64,000 nt of DNA from Neobacillus cucumis (lineage in GTDB: Bacteria > Bacillota > Bacilli > Bacillales_B > DSM-18226). A model generated the notes under the pieces. That model did no database searches. It saw nothing but the letters and a program-made list of their open reading frames with translations, and was not told the origin of the DNA. Numbering within the stretch: position 1 is the first letter of the stretch; each line of letters starts with the position of its first letter. Where the stretch lies: the NCBI RefSeq assembly GCF_016107705.1, contig NZ_JAEHGC010000008.1:124001-188000 (forward strand). Direction: 5' to 3'. Shown here in pieces: positions 42,214 through 50,776 of the stretch. A program made the position numbers and the translations under genes.

Positions 42214-43572
42214 ATGAATAATGCAAAAATCCAAACGAATTTACCAGGGGAAAAATCAAAAAGTTTAGTTGAAAGACGTGAAAATATCGTACCAAAAGGC
42301 GTAAGTTATGGGGTTCCGGCTTTTGCAGAATCCGCTAATGGGGCGCTAATCAAAGATGTGGATGGTAACACCTTTATTGATTTTGTCGGAGCAATCGGAG
42401 TACAAAACGTAGGACATGGTCATCCAAAAGTGAAACAAGCACTACATGAACAAGTTGATCAATTTATCCACACTGGATTTAATGTGATGATGTTTGAATC
42501 TTACATTGAACTGGCTGAAAAACTTGCCAGTCTTGCCCCGGGAGATCATGAGAAGAAAGTACTTTTACAAAATAGTGGGGCAGAAGCAGTCGAAAATGCC
42601 GTAAAAATTGCACGTAAGTATACAAAAAGACAAGGGATTATTTCTTTTTCAAGAGGATATCACGGCCGGACCTTAATGACGATGACCATGACAAGTAAGG
42701 TGAAACCGTACAAATTTGAATTTGGTCCGTTTGCTCCTGAGGTTTACAGAGCACCGTTTCCATATATGTACAGACGCCCTGATGGGTTAACAGAAGAGCA
42801 GTATGAAGATTTTGTGCTTGAGGAATTTCGTAATTTCTTTGTAAGTGATGTGGCGCCTGAATCAATTGCAGCCGTTGTGATGGAGCCGGTTCAGGGTGAA
42901 GGTGGATTTATTGTTCCTGGAAAACGCTTCGTGCAGGGAGTCTCTCAATTGTGTAAAGAAAATGGAATTCTTTTTATCGCAGATGAGATTCAAACTGGAT
43001 TTGCCCGTACCGGCCGTTACTTTGCTATTGAGCATTTCGATGTGGTTCCAGACCTGCTTACGGTATCAAAATCGATGGGAGCAGGGGTGCCAATCAGCGG
43101 CGTTATTGGACGTAAAGAAATTATGGATGCGGCAGACCCAGGGGAGCTTGGCGGAACCTATAGCGGCAGTCCCTTGGGATGTAAAGCGGCTTTAGCTGTT
43201 TTGGACATTATTGAAGAAGAAGGGCTAAATCAGCGCGGGGAAGAAATCGGTAAAATCGTCATGGATAAGTTTAAGGCATTCTATGACAAATTTGATTGCA
43301 TTGGTGATGTAAGAGGACTTGGGGCTATGTGTGCCATTGAAATTGTAAAGGATCGAAAAACAAAAGAGCCGGCAAAAGATTTGACCAATCAAATTATAAA
43401 AGAAGCGAACAAACGAGGATTGTTAATCCTAAGCGCGGGTATTTATAGCAATGTCATTCGTCTTCTTATGCCGCTGGTCATTACCGATGAGCAATTGGCG
43501 GAAGGGTTAACCATTTTGGAAAATTCCATTGAGGCAGCGCTCGTTTCTTCTGGCAGCGTTAGTTTAGTATAA
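42214..43572 (+). CDS. gabT: 4-aminobutyrate aminotransferase
   Basis: A class III PLP aminotransferase that moves the amino group of GABA, and in the lysine route of 5-aminovalerate, to 2-oxoglutarate, giving succinate semialdehyde or glutarate semialdehyde and glutamate. The 452-residue protein has NSGAEAVENAVKIARKYTKR near 115, FIADEIQTGFARTGRYFAI near 250, and the PLP lysine in LTVSKSMGAGVPISG near 283. ATG 42214 follows AAAGGAAG; the earlier ATG at 42193 has none. It is 30 bases after gabP. Confidence 0.94.
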   Translation: MNNAKIQTNLPGEKSKSLVERRENIVPKGVSYGVPAFAESANGALIKDVDGNTFIDFVGAIGVQNVGHGHPKVKQALHEQVDQFIHTGFNVMMFESYIELAEKLASLAPGDHEKKVLLQNSGAEAVENAVKIARKYTKRQGIISFSRGYHGRTLMTMTMTSKVKPYKFEFGPFAPEVYRAPFPYMYRRPDGLTEEQYEDFVLEEFRNFFVSDVAPESIAAVVMEPVQGEGGFIVPGKRFVQGVSQLCKENGILFIADEIQTGFARTGRYFAIEHFDVVPDLLTVSKSMGAGVPISGVIGRKEIMDAADPGELGGTYSGSPLGCKAALAVLDIIEEEGLNQRGEEIGKIVMDKFKAFYDKFDCIGDVRGLGAMCAIEIVKDRKTKEPAKDLTNQIIKEANKRGLLILSAGIYSNVIRLLMPLVITDEQLAEGLTILENSIEAALVSSGSVSLV

Positions 43573-43614
43573 ACATAGAACTTTTTTGAAAAATAATAGA
43601 AAAGGAGAATTCGT

Positions 43615-45045
43615 ATGAGCACACATTTAATGCAGATCAACGGGGAAAGTGTTGAAAGTGAAAGTAAGGAAATGATTAAGGTAATTAACCCTGCGAATAA
43701 TCAGGTGATCGCAAAAGTTCCAAAAGGGGGAAAGGTTGAAGCAAAAAAAGCGGTAGATGCAGCATTTGCCGCTTTTAAGGAATGGTCTGTTAAAACGGCT
43801 GAGGAACGCAGCCAATTATTAATGAAATGGTTTCAATTAATCGATGAAAATAAAGAAGATCTCGCGCGGATTATGACAGAAGAGCAAGGAAAGCCCTTGA
43901 ATGAGGCATTGGGTGAGATTATTAATGCGAACAGTTATGTTTCTTGGTATGCAGAAGAAGGAAAACGGATTTATGGCGAAACCATCCCATCCTCCCATCC
44001 GAATAAACGAATTCTTATTCAGAAACAACCGGTAGGTGTAGTTGCAGCCATTACACCATGGAATTTCCCTGCGTCGATGATTACGAGGAAAGTGGCTCCT
44101 GCACTTGCGGCCGGGTGTACTGCTGTGATTAAGCCAGCCACTCAAACTCCGTTAACGGCCTTAAAGCTTGTTGAACTTGGACATTTGGCTGGAATTCCAA
44201 AAGGCGTGTTAAATGTCGTGACCGGAGATTCCCGGGCAATTGGCGATGCTTGGCTGCAGGATGAGCGTGTTCGTAAACTAACGTTTACTGGTTCAACTGA
44301 GGTTGGGAAGATGCTCATGAAAGGCGCCGCAGATACCGTAAAGAAAATTTCTTTAGAATTAGGCGGTCATGCTCCGTTTATCGTCATGGATGATGCAAAT
44401 ATTGATAAGGCGATTGAAGGGGTTGTTGGCTCAAAGTTCAGGAATGCTGGTCAAACTTGTATTTGTACGAATCGAATCTATGTCCATGAGTCAATTGAAG
44501 CCGAATTTAATGAAAAGTTCCGGGAAGCTGTTGCGAAATTAAAGATTGGAAATGGATTAGATCAAGGAACAGACATTGGTCCAATGATTGATTCACATGC
44601 CATTGATAAAGTAAAGGAACAAATTGATGATGCTCTTAGCAAGGGTGGGCAACTGCTTCAAGGCGGCAGCAGGGCTAATATTGCTGATGGTTACTTTTTT
44701 GAGCCGACGATTATCACAAATGCTGGGGATGAAATGCTTTGTATGAAAGAGGAAACATTCGGACCACTGGCGCCAGTGGCAACGTTTAAAACAGAAGAGG
44801 AAGTACTTGAGAGAGCGAATCATTCAATTTACGGATTGGCTGCCTATGTTTATACAGAAAGTCTAAGCAGGGCGATTCGAATCAGTGAAAAGCTTGAGTA
44901 TGGAATTGTTGGGCTTAATGATGCGCTTCCAACAGTTGCACAGGCACCGTTCGGAGGATTTAAAGAAAGTGGTCTAGGACGCGAAGGCGGGCATTACGGA
45001 ATTGATGAATATCTCGAAGTAAAATATGTATCAATTGCATTTTAA
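43615..45045 (+). CDS. gabD: Succinate-semialdehyde dehydrogenase, NAD(P)-dependent
   Basis: The 476-residue aldehyde dehydrogenase oxidises succinate (and glutarate) semialdehyde to the diacid. ITPWNFPASMITRKVAPALAAG near 142 is the cofactor block, SLELGGHAPFIV near 246 gives the general-base glutamate, and GQTCICTNRIYVHES near 280 the catalytic cysteine with a second cysteine two residues on, as in GabD. ATG 43615 follows AAAGGAG. Glutarate formed here is the substrate of CsiD upstream. Confidence 0.93.
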   Translation: MSTHLMQINGESVESESKEMIKVINPANNQVIAKVPKGGKVEAKKAVDAAFAAFKEWSVKTAEERSQLLMKWFQLIDENKEDLARIMTEEQGKPLNEALGEIINANSYVSWYAEEGKRIYGETIPSSHPNKRILIQKQPVGVVAAITPWNFPASMITRKVAPALAAGCTAVIKPATQTPLTALKLVELGHLAGIPKGVLNVVTGDSRAIGDAWLQDERVRKLTFTGSTEVGKMLMKGAADTVKKISLELGGHAPFIVMDDANIDKAIEGVVGSKFRNAGQTCICTNRIYVHESIEAEFNEKFREAVAKLKIGNGLDQGTDIGPMIDSHAIDKVKEQIDDALSKGGQLLQGGSRANIADGYFFEPTIITNAGDEMLCMKEETFGPLAPVATFKTEEEVLERANHSIYGLAAYVYTESLSRAIRISEKLEYGIVGLNDALPTVAQAPFGGFKESGLGREGGHYGIDEYLEVKYVSIAF

Positions 45046-45056
45046 ACTATTAATGC

Positions 45057-45089
45057 AAGGAACCTCTAAATAAAGGGGTTCCTTTTTTC
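45057..45089 (+). terminator. Terminator of gabPTD
   Basis: AAGGAACCTCT/AGGGGTTCCTT stem with a 6-base loop, then TTTTCT. Confidence 0.85.
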
Positions 45090-45118
45090 TATGGAAATAA
45101 AAAGGGGAGAATTTTATA

Positions 45119-45147
45119 TTGACTAATATGAAAATTCTCAATATAAT
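45119..45147 (+). promoter_or_regulatory. Sigma-A promoter of the coiled-coil gene and amtB
   Basis: TTGACT (45119-45124), a 17-base spacer and TATAAT (45142-45147). No clear TnrA box (TGTNAN7TNACA) was found at this promoter, although amtB is often under TnrA. Confidence 0.75.
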
Positions 45148-45182
45148 CAGAAAAAGTAACACTTCATGTGAGGAGATATAAC

Positions 45183-45593
45183 ATGGACGTCATTGATGAA
45201 TTATATCGCACTTTAGAATTTCAATTTGATCCCAAGGAATTAGTTCGTATCTTGCAAGAAATAAAGAATTATAAGGAAAAAGAAATTGTTCAAATTAAAA
45301 ACAAAATTATAAAGTACGAAGAAAAAAGAAGAACGCACGAGGCTTGGTATCAATCATTACCAGCAATAAAAAAGTTTTTCACAGGACGTCCCCCCAGCCA
45401 TCACCAAGCAGTTGAGTATCTTGTTAATGTGAAACAGCGATTAATGAACATAGAAGATATTAAGAGAAAAATTAATGAATTAGAGAGAATTATAGGTTTG
45501 GTGCAAAATGAAGGGAAACAAGCAATTGTTCTTTCTCATAGTGTTATAGAGGAACTTAAAAGCTATAAAGGAATGGGGGGGCAATGGCAATGA
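45183..45593 (+). CDS. Small coiled-coil protein of unknown function, coupled to amtB
   Basis: The 136-residue protein is charged and largely helical: LVRILQEIKNYKEKEIVQIKNK and MNIEDIKRKINELERIIGLV (cut here) have heptad patterns, separated by an FTGRPPSHHQAVEYL loop. No family is recognised and no signal peptide is seen. ATG 45183 follows GAGGAG. Its TGA overlaps the ATG of amtB (ATGA), which implies translational coupling and a role linked to ammonium uptake, perhaps as a regulator in place of PII; no glnK is adjacent. That role is inferred. Confidence 0.7.
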   Translation: MDVIDELYRTLEFQFDPKELVRILQEIKNYKEKEIVQIKNKIIKYEEKRRTHEAWYQSLPAIKKFFTGRPPSHHQAVEYLVNVKQRLMNIEDIKRKINELERIIGLVQNEGKQAIVLSHSVIEELKSYKGMGGQWQ

Positions 45594-46858
45594 CGATACA
45601 TGCAATTCAATCGGGTCTTGATACAATCTGGGTAGTTCTGACTGCGGCTATGATTCTATTAATGGAAGGTGGATTTGCCCTTCTTGAGGCAGGCTTTGTT
45701 CGCTCGAAAAACAGTGTCAATATCATTATGAAGGTGTTTGCTGATATTACGATTGGTACACTTTGTTATTATTTAATCGGTTTTGCCCTAATGTATGGTT
45801 CTGACCTGCTCGGTATAATCGGTAAGGACGGCTTCATGTTAAAAGGTGACTTTTCCTATTTAAAATTGTCAATTTCGACGGACACCTTTTGGCTTTTCCA
45901 AGGTGCCTTTGTTATTGCGGTTATTTCCATTGTTTCTGGTGCGTTAGCGGAAAGAGTGAATTTCCGGGCGTATCTTTTATACGTCATATTAATGACTACT
46001 CTTATCTATCCCATTGCCGGGCATTGGGTTTGGGGCGGCGGCTGGTTAGGGAAATTAGGAATGGAAGACTTTGCAGGTTCTGCTGTTATACATGCTTTAG
46101 GAGGGTTCTCGGCATTAGCTGCAGCCATTCTAATCGGACCAAGAAAAGGTAAATTTACTTCAAAAAACTCCTCTTCCATTGCTTTGCCTAGTAATCTGCC
46201 GCTTGCTTCAGTAGGAGCCTTTTTATTATGGTTCGGCTGGTTTGGGTTTAATGCTGGAAGTACACTAACAGCAACTGATGTTAGAATAGGTCACATTGCT
46301 ATTGTAACAATGCTGTCAGCAGCAGCGGGAGGGGCAACCGCATTACTCTACACTTTATTCCGATACGGCCGATCGGATGCCCCGTCTGTTATTAATGCCT
46401 CCCTTGCAGGGCTTGTGGGGATAACAGCTGGTTGTGCATTTGTAAGCGACCAGTCATCCATCTTAATCGGGGCAATTTCTGGTTTGTTGATGATGGGGGC
46501 GACGAATTGGTTGGAAGCAAAACGGATCGATGACCCAGTTGGCGCATTTCCAGTTCATGCTGTTTCTGGTGTATGGGGAACAATCGCTGTTGGTCTTTTT
46601 GCAACAAAAGGGGGCCTTTTAGAAGGTGGGGGATGGCATTTATTATGGATTCAGTTGTTAGGATTAATCATTTTATGTGGATGGGGATTCCTGCTTACAT
46701 GGGCAGGTTTAAAACTTATTAATAAATGGGTACCAATTCGCGCCTCAGGTGATGAAGAAGACCTTGGTTTGGATATAAGTTACCATGGGATCATGGCAAC
46801 CCATACATCTCCTGAGTTTCTTCAAGTAGATGAGTATTTAAATAGGAAAGAAAAGTAA
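45590..46858 (+). CDS. amtB: Ammonium transporter
   Basis: The 422-residue Amt/MEP/Rh protein has eleven spans. The signature block GSAVIHALGGFSALAAAIL (His of the pore) is near 160 and the second pore histidine in AFPVHAVSGVWGTIAVG near 323; FWLFQGAFVIAVISIVSGALAERV near 105 is the vestibule. I use ATG 45590 because it overlaps the previous stop as ATGA and has AAGGAATGGGGGG at suitable spacing; ATG 45584 is too close to it. It carries ammonium across the membrane under nitrogen limitation. Confidence 0.93.
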   Translation: MTIHAIQSGLDTIWVVLTAAMILLMEGGFALLEAGFVRSKNSVNIIMKVFADITIGTLCYYLIGFALMYGSDLLGIIGKDGFMLKGDFSYLKLSISTDTFWLFQGAFVIAVISIVSGALAERVNFRAYLLYVILMTTLIYPIAGHWVWGGGWLGKLGMEDFAGSAVIHALGGFSALAAAILIGPRKGKFTSKNSSSIALPSNLPLASVGAFLLWFGWFGFNAGSTLTATDVRIGHIAIVTMLSAAAGGATALLYTLFRYGRSDAPSVINASLAGLVGITAGCAFVSDQSSILIGAISGLLMMGATNWLEAKRIDDPVGAFPVHAVSGVWGTIAVGLFATKGGLLEGGGWHLLWIQLLGLIILCGWGFLLTWAGLKLINKWVPIRASGDEEDLGLDISYHGIMATHTSPEFLQVDEYLNRKEK

Positions 46859-46870
46859 AGGTAAAAATAG

Positions 46871-46907
46871 AAAAATCGTTAAAGCCAAAACTTTAACGAT
46901 TTTTTTA
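46871..46907 (+). terminator. Terminator after amtB
   Basis: AAAAATCGTTAAAG and CTTTAACGATTTTT give a 14-bp stem with a 6-base loop and a T7 tail. Confidence 0.9.
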
Positions 46908-47012
46908 TTCCCCCTAAAAAAGGAAAGATTATTTTGTGTACAAAACGAGATTAAATGGATAGAATATATAGAACATTAAACCTATAAATCCAATAAGAAA
47001 GGTTGGATTAAA

Positions 47013-47444
47013 TTGTCAAGATCTATCCGCTCTATACCACGACCGCTCGTGAGGACAAATCAATCGGTCATTGTTATATGCTCTGTTTTAACATTGTTTT
47101 CTGGTCAAGAATGGTTTTTACTCGTACCATTTATTTCTGGTCTCCTTGGACTATTTTTGGGGTTTAATCCCATTATGCAGATTGCAAAGAAATTTTTGCG
47201 AAAAGAACCAAACGCCTACATTCCTGAAGATTGGGTTCAGCAGCAATTTAACCAAAAAATTGCCGTTATATGTTTAGGATTAGGCTTCATAGGCTTTTTT
47301 ACAGGATGGAATGCAGTCGGTTATATATTCACTATTCTTGTTGCAATAGCAGCTTTCGTGGCAATCTTAGGATTTTGTATTGGATGCTTCATCCATTATC
47401 AATGGAAAATGTACACTTATAGAAGAAAACAAAAAACACTATAA
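47013..47444 (+). CDS. DUF4395 family membrane protein
   Basis: The 143-residue protein has four hydrophobic segments and the DUF4395 layout: RPLVRTNQSVIVICSVLTL at the start, GLFLGFNPIMQIAKKF in the middle, and a closing GFCIGCFIHYQWK with paired cysteines C-x2-C. The family often occurs near thiol-redox or sulfur-transfer genes, which suggests a membrane redox function, but none is adjacent here. TTG 47013 follows AAAGGTTGG. It lies alone between amtB and the arginine operon. Confidence 0.75.
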   Translation: MSRSIRSIPRPLVRTNQSVIVICSVLTLFSGQEWFLLVPFISGLLGLFLGFNPIMQIAKKFLRKEPNAYIPEDWVQQQFNQKIAVICLGLGFIGFFTGWNAVGYIFTILVAIAAFVAILGFCIGCFIHYQWKMYTYRRKQKTL

Positions 47445-47454
47445 TTAGAAAAGA

Positions 47455-47497
47455 AAAAGCAGAAATCTGCAGACTGCGGGAATTCTGCTTTTTTTAT
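47455..47497 (+). terminator. Terminator before the arginine operon
   Basis: AAAGCAGAA/TTCTGCTTT, a 9-bp stem with an 18-base loop, followed by TTTTATTTG. Confidence 0.75.
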
Positions 47498-47531
47498 TTG
47501 TATAAAAAATGTATATTCTAACACGGAAATA

Positions 47532-47545
47532 TGTAAGCGTTTTCA
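47532..47545 (+). promoter_or_regulatory. cre box (CcpA site) upstream of argC
   Basis: TGTAAGCGTTTTCA matches TGNAANCGNTNNCA at every fixed base. It is about 75 bases upstream of the -10 box, a position where CcpA may activate or repress. Confidence 0.65.
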
Positions 47546-47597
47546 GTTGCGTTTTATTAAAAATTCAATTAAAACTGATATTTTAATTGTTTTTATA

Positions 47598-47626
47598 TTG
47601 AATATTTATTAATCAAACAGTATAAT
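47598..47626 (+). promoter_or_regulatory. argC promoter with overlapping ARG box
   Basis: TTGAAT (47598-47603), a 17-base spacer and TATAAT (47621-47626). TGAATATTTATTAA (47599-47612) covers the -35 and matches the ArgR/AhrC box TGAATWWWWATTCA with one mismatch, so arginine repression is expected. Confidence 0.75.
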
Positions 47627-47662
47627 AATACAACAAGAAGACGAATTCGGGAGATGAAAAGA

Positions 47663-48700
47663 TTGAAGGTCGCGATTATCGGTGGAACGGGATACGGGGC
47701 AATTGAATTAATCAGGTTACTTAATAAACATCCATATTTAGAAATTGGTACCGTTGTATCTAACTCGCAAGCCGGTACCCAATTTAGTGAAGCATATCCG
47801 CACTTGTTGAATATAGTAGATTTATCGCTCGAAACATTTGATCCAAGTGAATTAAGCAAAAATAATGAGATGGTTTTTCTTGCAACTCCTTCAGGTGTAA
47901 GCAAAGACCTTGTTCCCCAGCTTTTAAAAAATGGAATCAAATGCGTAGACTTATCTGGTGATTTCCGACTAAGGTCTACTGTTGAGTACGAATCGTGGTA
48001 CAAACATTCACCCGCAGATGAAAATTATTTAAATCAGGCAGTATACGGACTTAGTGAAATTTACGCAGAAAATATAAAGAATGCTAATCTGCTTTCCAAT
48101 CCCGGGTGCTACCCAACGGCAGCTACACTTGGGCTTTTGCCAATTTTGAAAACAAGTTTAGCAGATTACAAGTCTATTATCATAGATGCAAAATCGGGGG
48201 TATCTGGAGCAGGAAGAGGGCTTTCATTAACCTCCCACTATGGTGAAATAAATGAAAACATAAGGGCATATAAACTTGGAGCCCATCAACATATACCGGA
48301 AATTGAGCAAACTCTTAGTGATGAAGCGCAAACACCGATCACGATTTCCTTTACAACTCACTTAGTACCCATGACTAGAGGAATTATGTGTACGACTTAT
48401 ATAAACTTAAATGAAAATATTTCAACCAAAGAAGTGCATGAATTATACGCTGAATTTTATAAAAATAAGCCGTTTGTAAGGGTAAGACCAATGGGTAACC
48501 TTCCTTCAACTAAAGAGGTCCTTGGCAGTAATTATTGTGACATCGGGTTGCATGTTGACCCACGGACCGCTCGTCTAACCATCATTTCGGTGATTGATAA
48601 TTTAGTAAAAGGGGCGGCAGGGCAAGCAATTCAAAATGCAAACATTATGAACGGTTGGGATGAACAGACCGGGCTTAGCGATATTCCGATGTATCCATAG
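47663..48700 (+). CDS. argC: N-acetyl-gamma-glutamyl-phosphate reductase
   Basis: Third step of ornithine synthesis: NADPH reduces N-acetylglutamyl phosphate to the semialdehyde. The 345-residue protein has the nucleotide loop VAIIGGTGYGAIELIRLL at 3-20 and the active-site cysteine in LLSNPGCYPTAATLGLLP near 148. I use TTG 47663, nine bases after GGGAG; the ATG at 47654 touches that ribosome site, and the TTG gives the B. subtilis ArgC length. First gene of the operon. Confidence 0.95.
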   Translation: MKVAIIGGTGYGAIELIRLLNKHPYLEIGTVVSNSQAGTQFSEAYPHLLNIVDLSLETFDPSELSKNNEMVFLATPSGVSKDLVPQLLKNGIKCVDLSGDFRLRSTVEYESWYKHSPADENYLNQAVYGLSEIYAENIKNANLLSNPGCYPTAATLGLLPILKTSLADYKSIIIDAKSGVSGAGRGLSLTSHYGEINENIRAYKLGAHQHIPEIEQTLSDEAQTPITISFTTHLVPMTRGIMCTTYINLNENISTKEVHELYAEFYKNKPFVRVRPMGNLPSTKEVLGSNYCDIGLHVDPRTARLTIISVIDNLVKGAAGQAIQNANIMNGWDEQTGLSDIPMYP

Positions 48701-48736
48701 AACATTATTTTTGGGAAGCACAGGAGGGAAAACTTG

Positions 48737-49963
48737 ATGCAAGCAATTTCTAATCATAAAGTGGTTGTCTTAAAAGAAAAAGGCGTTACATTACCAAAGG
48801 GATTTAACGCAGGCGGGATGAATTGCGGGATTAAGAAGGGAAAGCTGGACTTAGGCTATATCGTTTCTGAGGTTCCCGCTACTGCGGCCGGGGTATATAC
48901 AACTAATATTTTTCAGGCTGCACCGTTAGTCATTACACAAGAAAGCATTGCCAAGGAACATAAAATTCAAGCTGTTCTTGTGAATTCCGGTAACGCCAAT
49001 GCTTGCACAGGGGAGCAGGGATTAAAAGATGCCTCCACAATGCAAAAGGCTTTTGCCAATGAACTGGGAATACCTGAACACCTTGTTGCTGTAACGGCAA
49101 CGGGCGTAATCGGAGAATTGCTTCCTATGGAAAAAATCAATCCGGGAATCGGCCAAATTTTAAAGGCGGAAAATGAGGCTGAAGAAAACTTTATACAAGC
49201 GATTTTAACAACAGATACAGCTGTGAAGCATATTGCCGTCCAAATTCAAATTGACGGGAAAACAGTCAGTATTGGCGGAGCAGCAAAGGGCTCTGGAATG
49301 ATTCACCCAAACATGGCAACAATGCTTGGTTTTATTACAACTGATGCAAATATAGCCCATGAGGATCTGCTTTTTGCCCTTAAAGATGTGACAAATCAAA
49401 CCTTTAATATGATTACCGTTGATGGAGATACAAGTACAAATGATATGGTGTTAGTTTTGGCCAACGGACTTGCAGAAAACAATCTGTTAACGAAAGACCA
49501 TCCAGATTGGGATGGATTTGTAACGGGTTTAAAAATCGTTTCTGAGGAGCTGGCTAAAAAGATTGCCCGCGATGGTGAAGGAGCAACAAAGTTAATCGAG
49601 GTAACCGTTGAAGGGGCACAAAGTCAGAAGGATGCAAGCATAGTCGGGAAATCGATTATTTCTTCCAGCCTGGTTAAAACGGCCATCTTTGGAACTGACG
49701 CAAATTGGGGCAGAATTGTTACGGCGATTGGATATAGTGGTGTTCAAGTTCAACCTAATGCCATCAAGGTAGCGATTGGTCCTTACCAAGTGTTTGAAAA
49801 TGGCTTGCCTTGCCCATTCGATGAAGCGGAAGTTAAAAACTATTTAGAGCAGGAAACCATCCAAATATTTGTTGAATTAAATCAAGGAAATCAAAGTGCT
49901 ACAGCCTGGGGATGCGATTTAACCTATGATTATGTCAAAATCAATGGATCCTATCGCACATAG
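48737..49963 (+). CDS. argJ: Glutamate N-acetyltransferase / amino-acid acetyltransferase
   Basis: The bifunctional ArgJ recycles the acetyl group from acetylornithine to glutamate and may also use acetyl-CoA. The precursor cuts itself before the nucleophile threonine in GSGMIHPNMATMLGF near 188-202, giving alpha and beta chains. VLVNSGNANACTG near 74-86 is the other signature. The 408-residue length is usual. ATG 48737 lies 8 bases after GGAGGG. No argA is seen, in line with an acetyl cycle. Confidence 0.95.
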   Translation: MQAISNHKVVVLKEKGVTLPKGFNAGGMNCGIKKGKLDLGYIVSEVPATAAGVYTTNIFQAAPLVITQESIAKEHKIQAVLVNSGNANACTGEQGLKDASTMQKAFANELGIPEHLVAVTATGVIGELLPMEKINPGIGQILKAENEAEENFIQAILTTDTAVKHIAVQIQIDGKTVSIGGAAKGSGMIHPNMATMLGFITTDANIAHEDLLFALKDVTNQTFNMITVDGDTSTNDMVLVLANGLAENNLLTKDHPDWDGFVTGLKIVSEELAKKIARDGEGATKLIEVTVEGAQSQKDASIVGKSIISSSLVKTAIFGTDANWGRIVTAIGYSGVQVQPNAIKVAIGPYQVFENGLPCPFDEAEVKNYLEQETIQIFVELNQGNQSATAWGCDLTYDYVKINGSYRT

Positions 49964-49978
49964 AGGAGGGGCACAAAA

Positions 49979-50776
49979 GTGAAATACCTAGTGATTAAGT
50001 GTGGCGGCAGTGTGTTAGAAAATCTGCCGAGATCATTTTATGAGGATATCGTAAAAATCCATGAATCGGGCGAGTGGACTCCCATTATTGTCCACGGTGG
50101 AGGACCTTTAATTACTGGATTACTTAAAAACTTAAATGTTGAAACCACCTTTGTGAACGGCCTGCGGGTAACGAGCCTTCAGGTTCTGGATATCGTGGAA
50201 ATGGTACTAAGCGGTTCAGTTAATAAACAAGTGGTTAGAAATATTATTGAAGCGGGCGGTAATGCTTATGGTGTCAGCGGGGTAGATGGCTCTCTATTAA
50301 AGGCGAAACCGGTTGAAAATTCCGAAGTAATTGGTTTTGTCGGCGAAGTTGTCGAAGTGAACAAAAGTGTAGTGGAAGGCATCATTGATCAAGGATATAT
50401 TCCCGTCATTTCACCAATTGGAATTGATGAAAATGGGCAGCGTTACAACATAAATGGGGATATTGCTGCAAGCGCCGTTGCGAAAGTGTTAGAAGCAAAC
50501 CTTTGCTTTATCAGTGATATTCCGGGAATTTTAATTGAAGCAAATGGTGAAAAAAAGAAGCTTGATCAAGTATCGAAGGCGGCAGTTGATGAATTGATTC
50601 AAAATAAAACCATTTACGGTGGAATGATTCCCAAGGTTACGGCTGCAATTGACGGACTTGTTCACAATATACCAGAGGTTGCCATCATCAACGGCTTTGA
50701 GAAAAATAGTCTAATAGACTATGTAAACGGTAAAAAGATTGGTACGAAAATCGTTCTAGAAGAGGAGATTGTGTAA
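49979..50776 (+). CDS. argB: Acetylglutamate kinase
   Basis: Second step of the acetylated ornithine path. The 265-residue amino acid kinase has VIKCGGSVLEN at 4-14, VHGGGPLITGLLKNL near 39 and NINGDIAASAVAKVL near 161. The short N-terminus, without the arginine-sensing helix of the inhibited enzymes, suggests it is not strongly feedback-inhibited. GTG 49979 follows AGAGGAGGGG. Its stop shares one base with the argD start (TAATG). Confidence 0.95.
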   Translation: MKYLVIKCGGSVLENLPRSFYEDIVKIHESGEWTPIIVHGGGPLITGLLKNLNVETTFVNGLRVTSLQVLDIVEMVLSGSVNKQVVRNIIEAGGNAYGVSGVDGSLLKAKPVENSEVIGFVGEVVEVNKSVVEGIIDQGYIPVISPIGIDENGQRYNINGDIAASAVAKVLEANLCFISDIPGILIEANGEKKKLDQVSKAAVDELIQNKTIYGGMIPKVTAAIDGLVHNIPEVAIINGFEKNSLIDYVNGKKIGTKIVLEEEIV

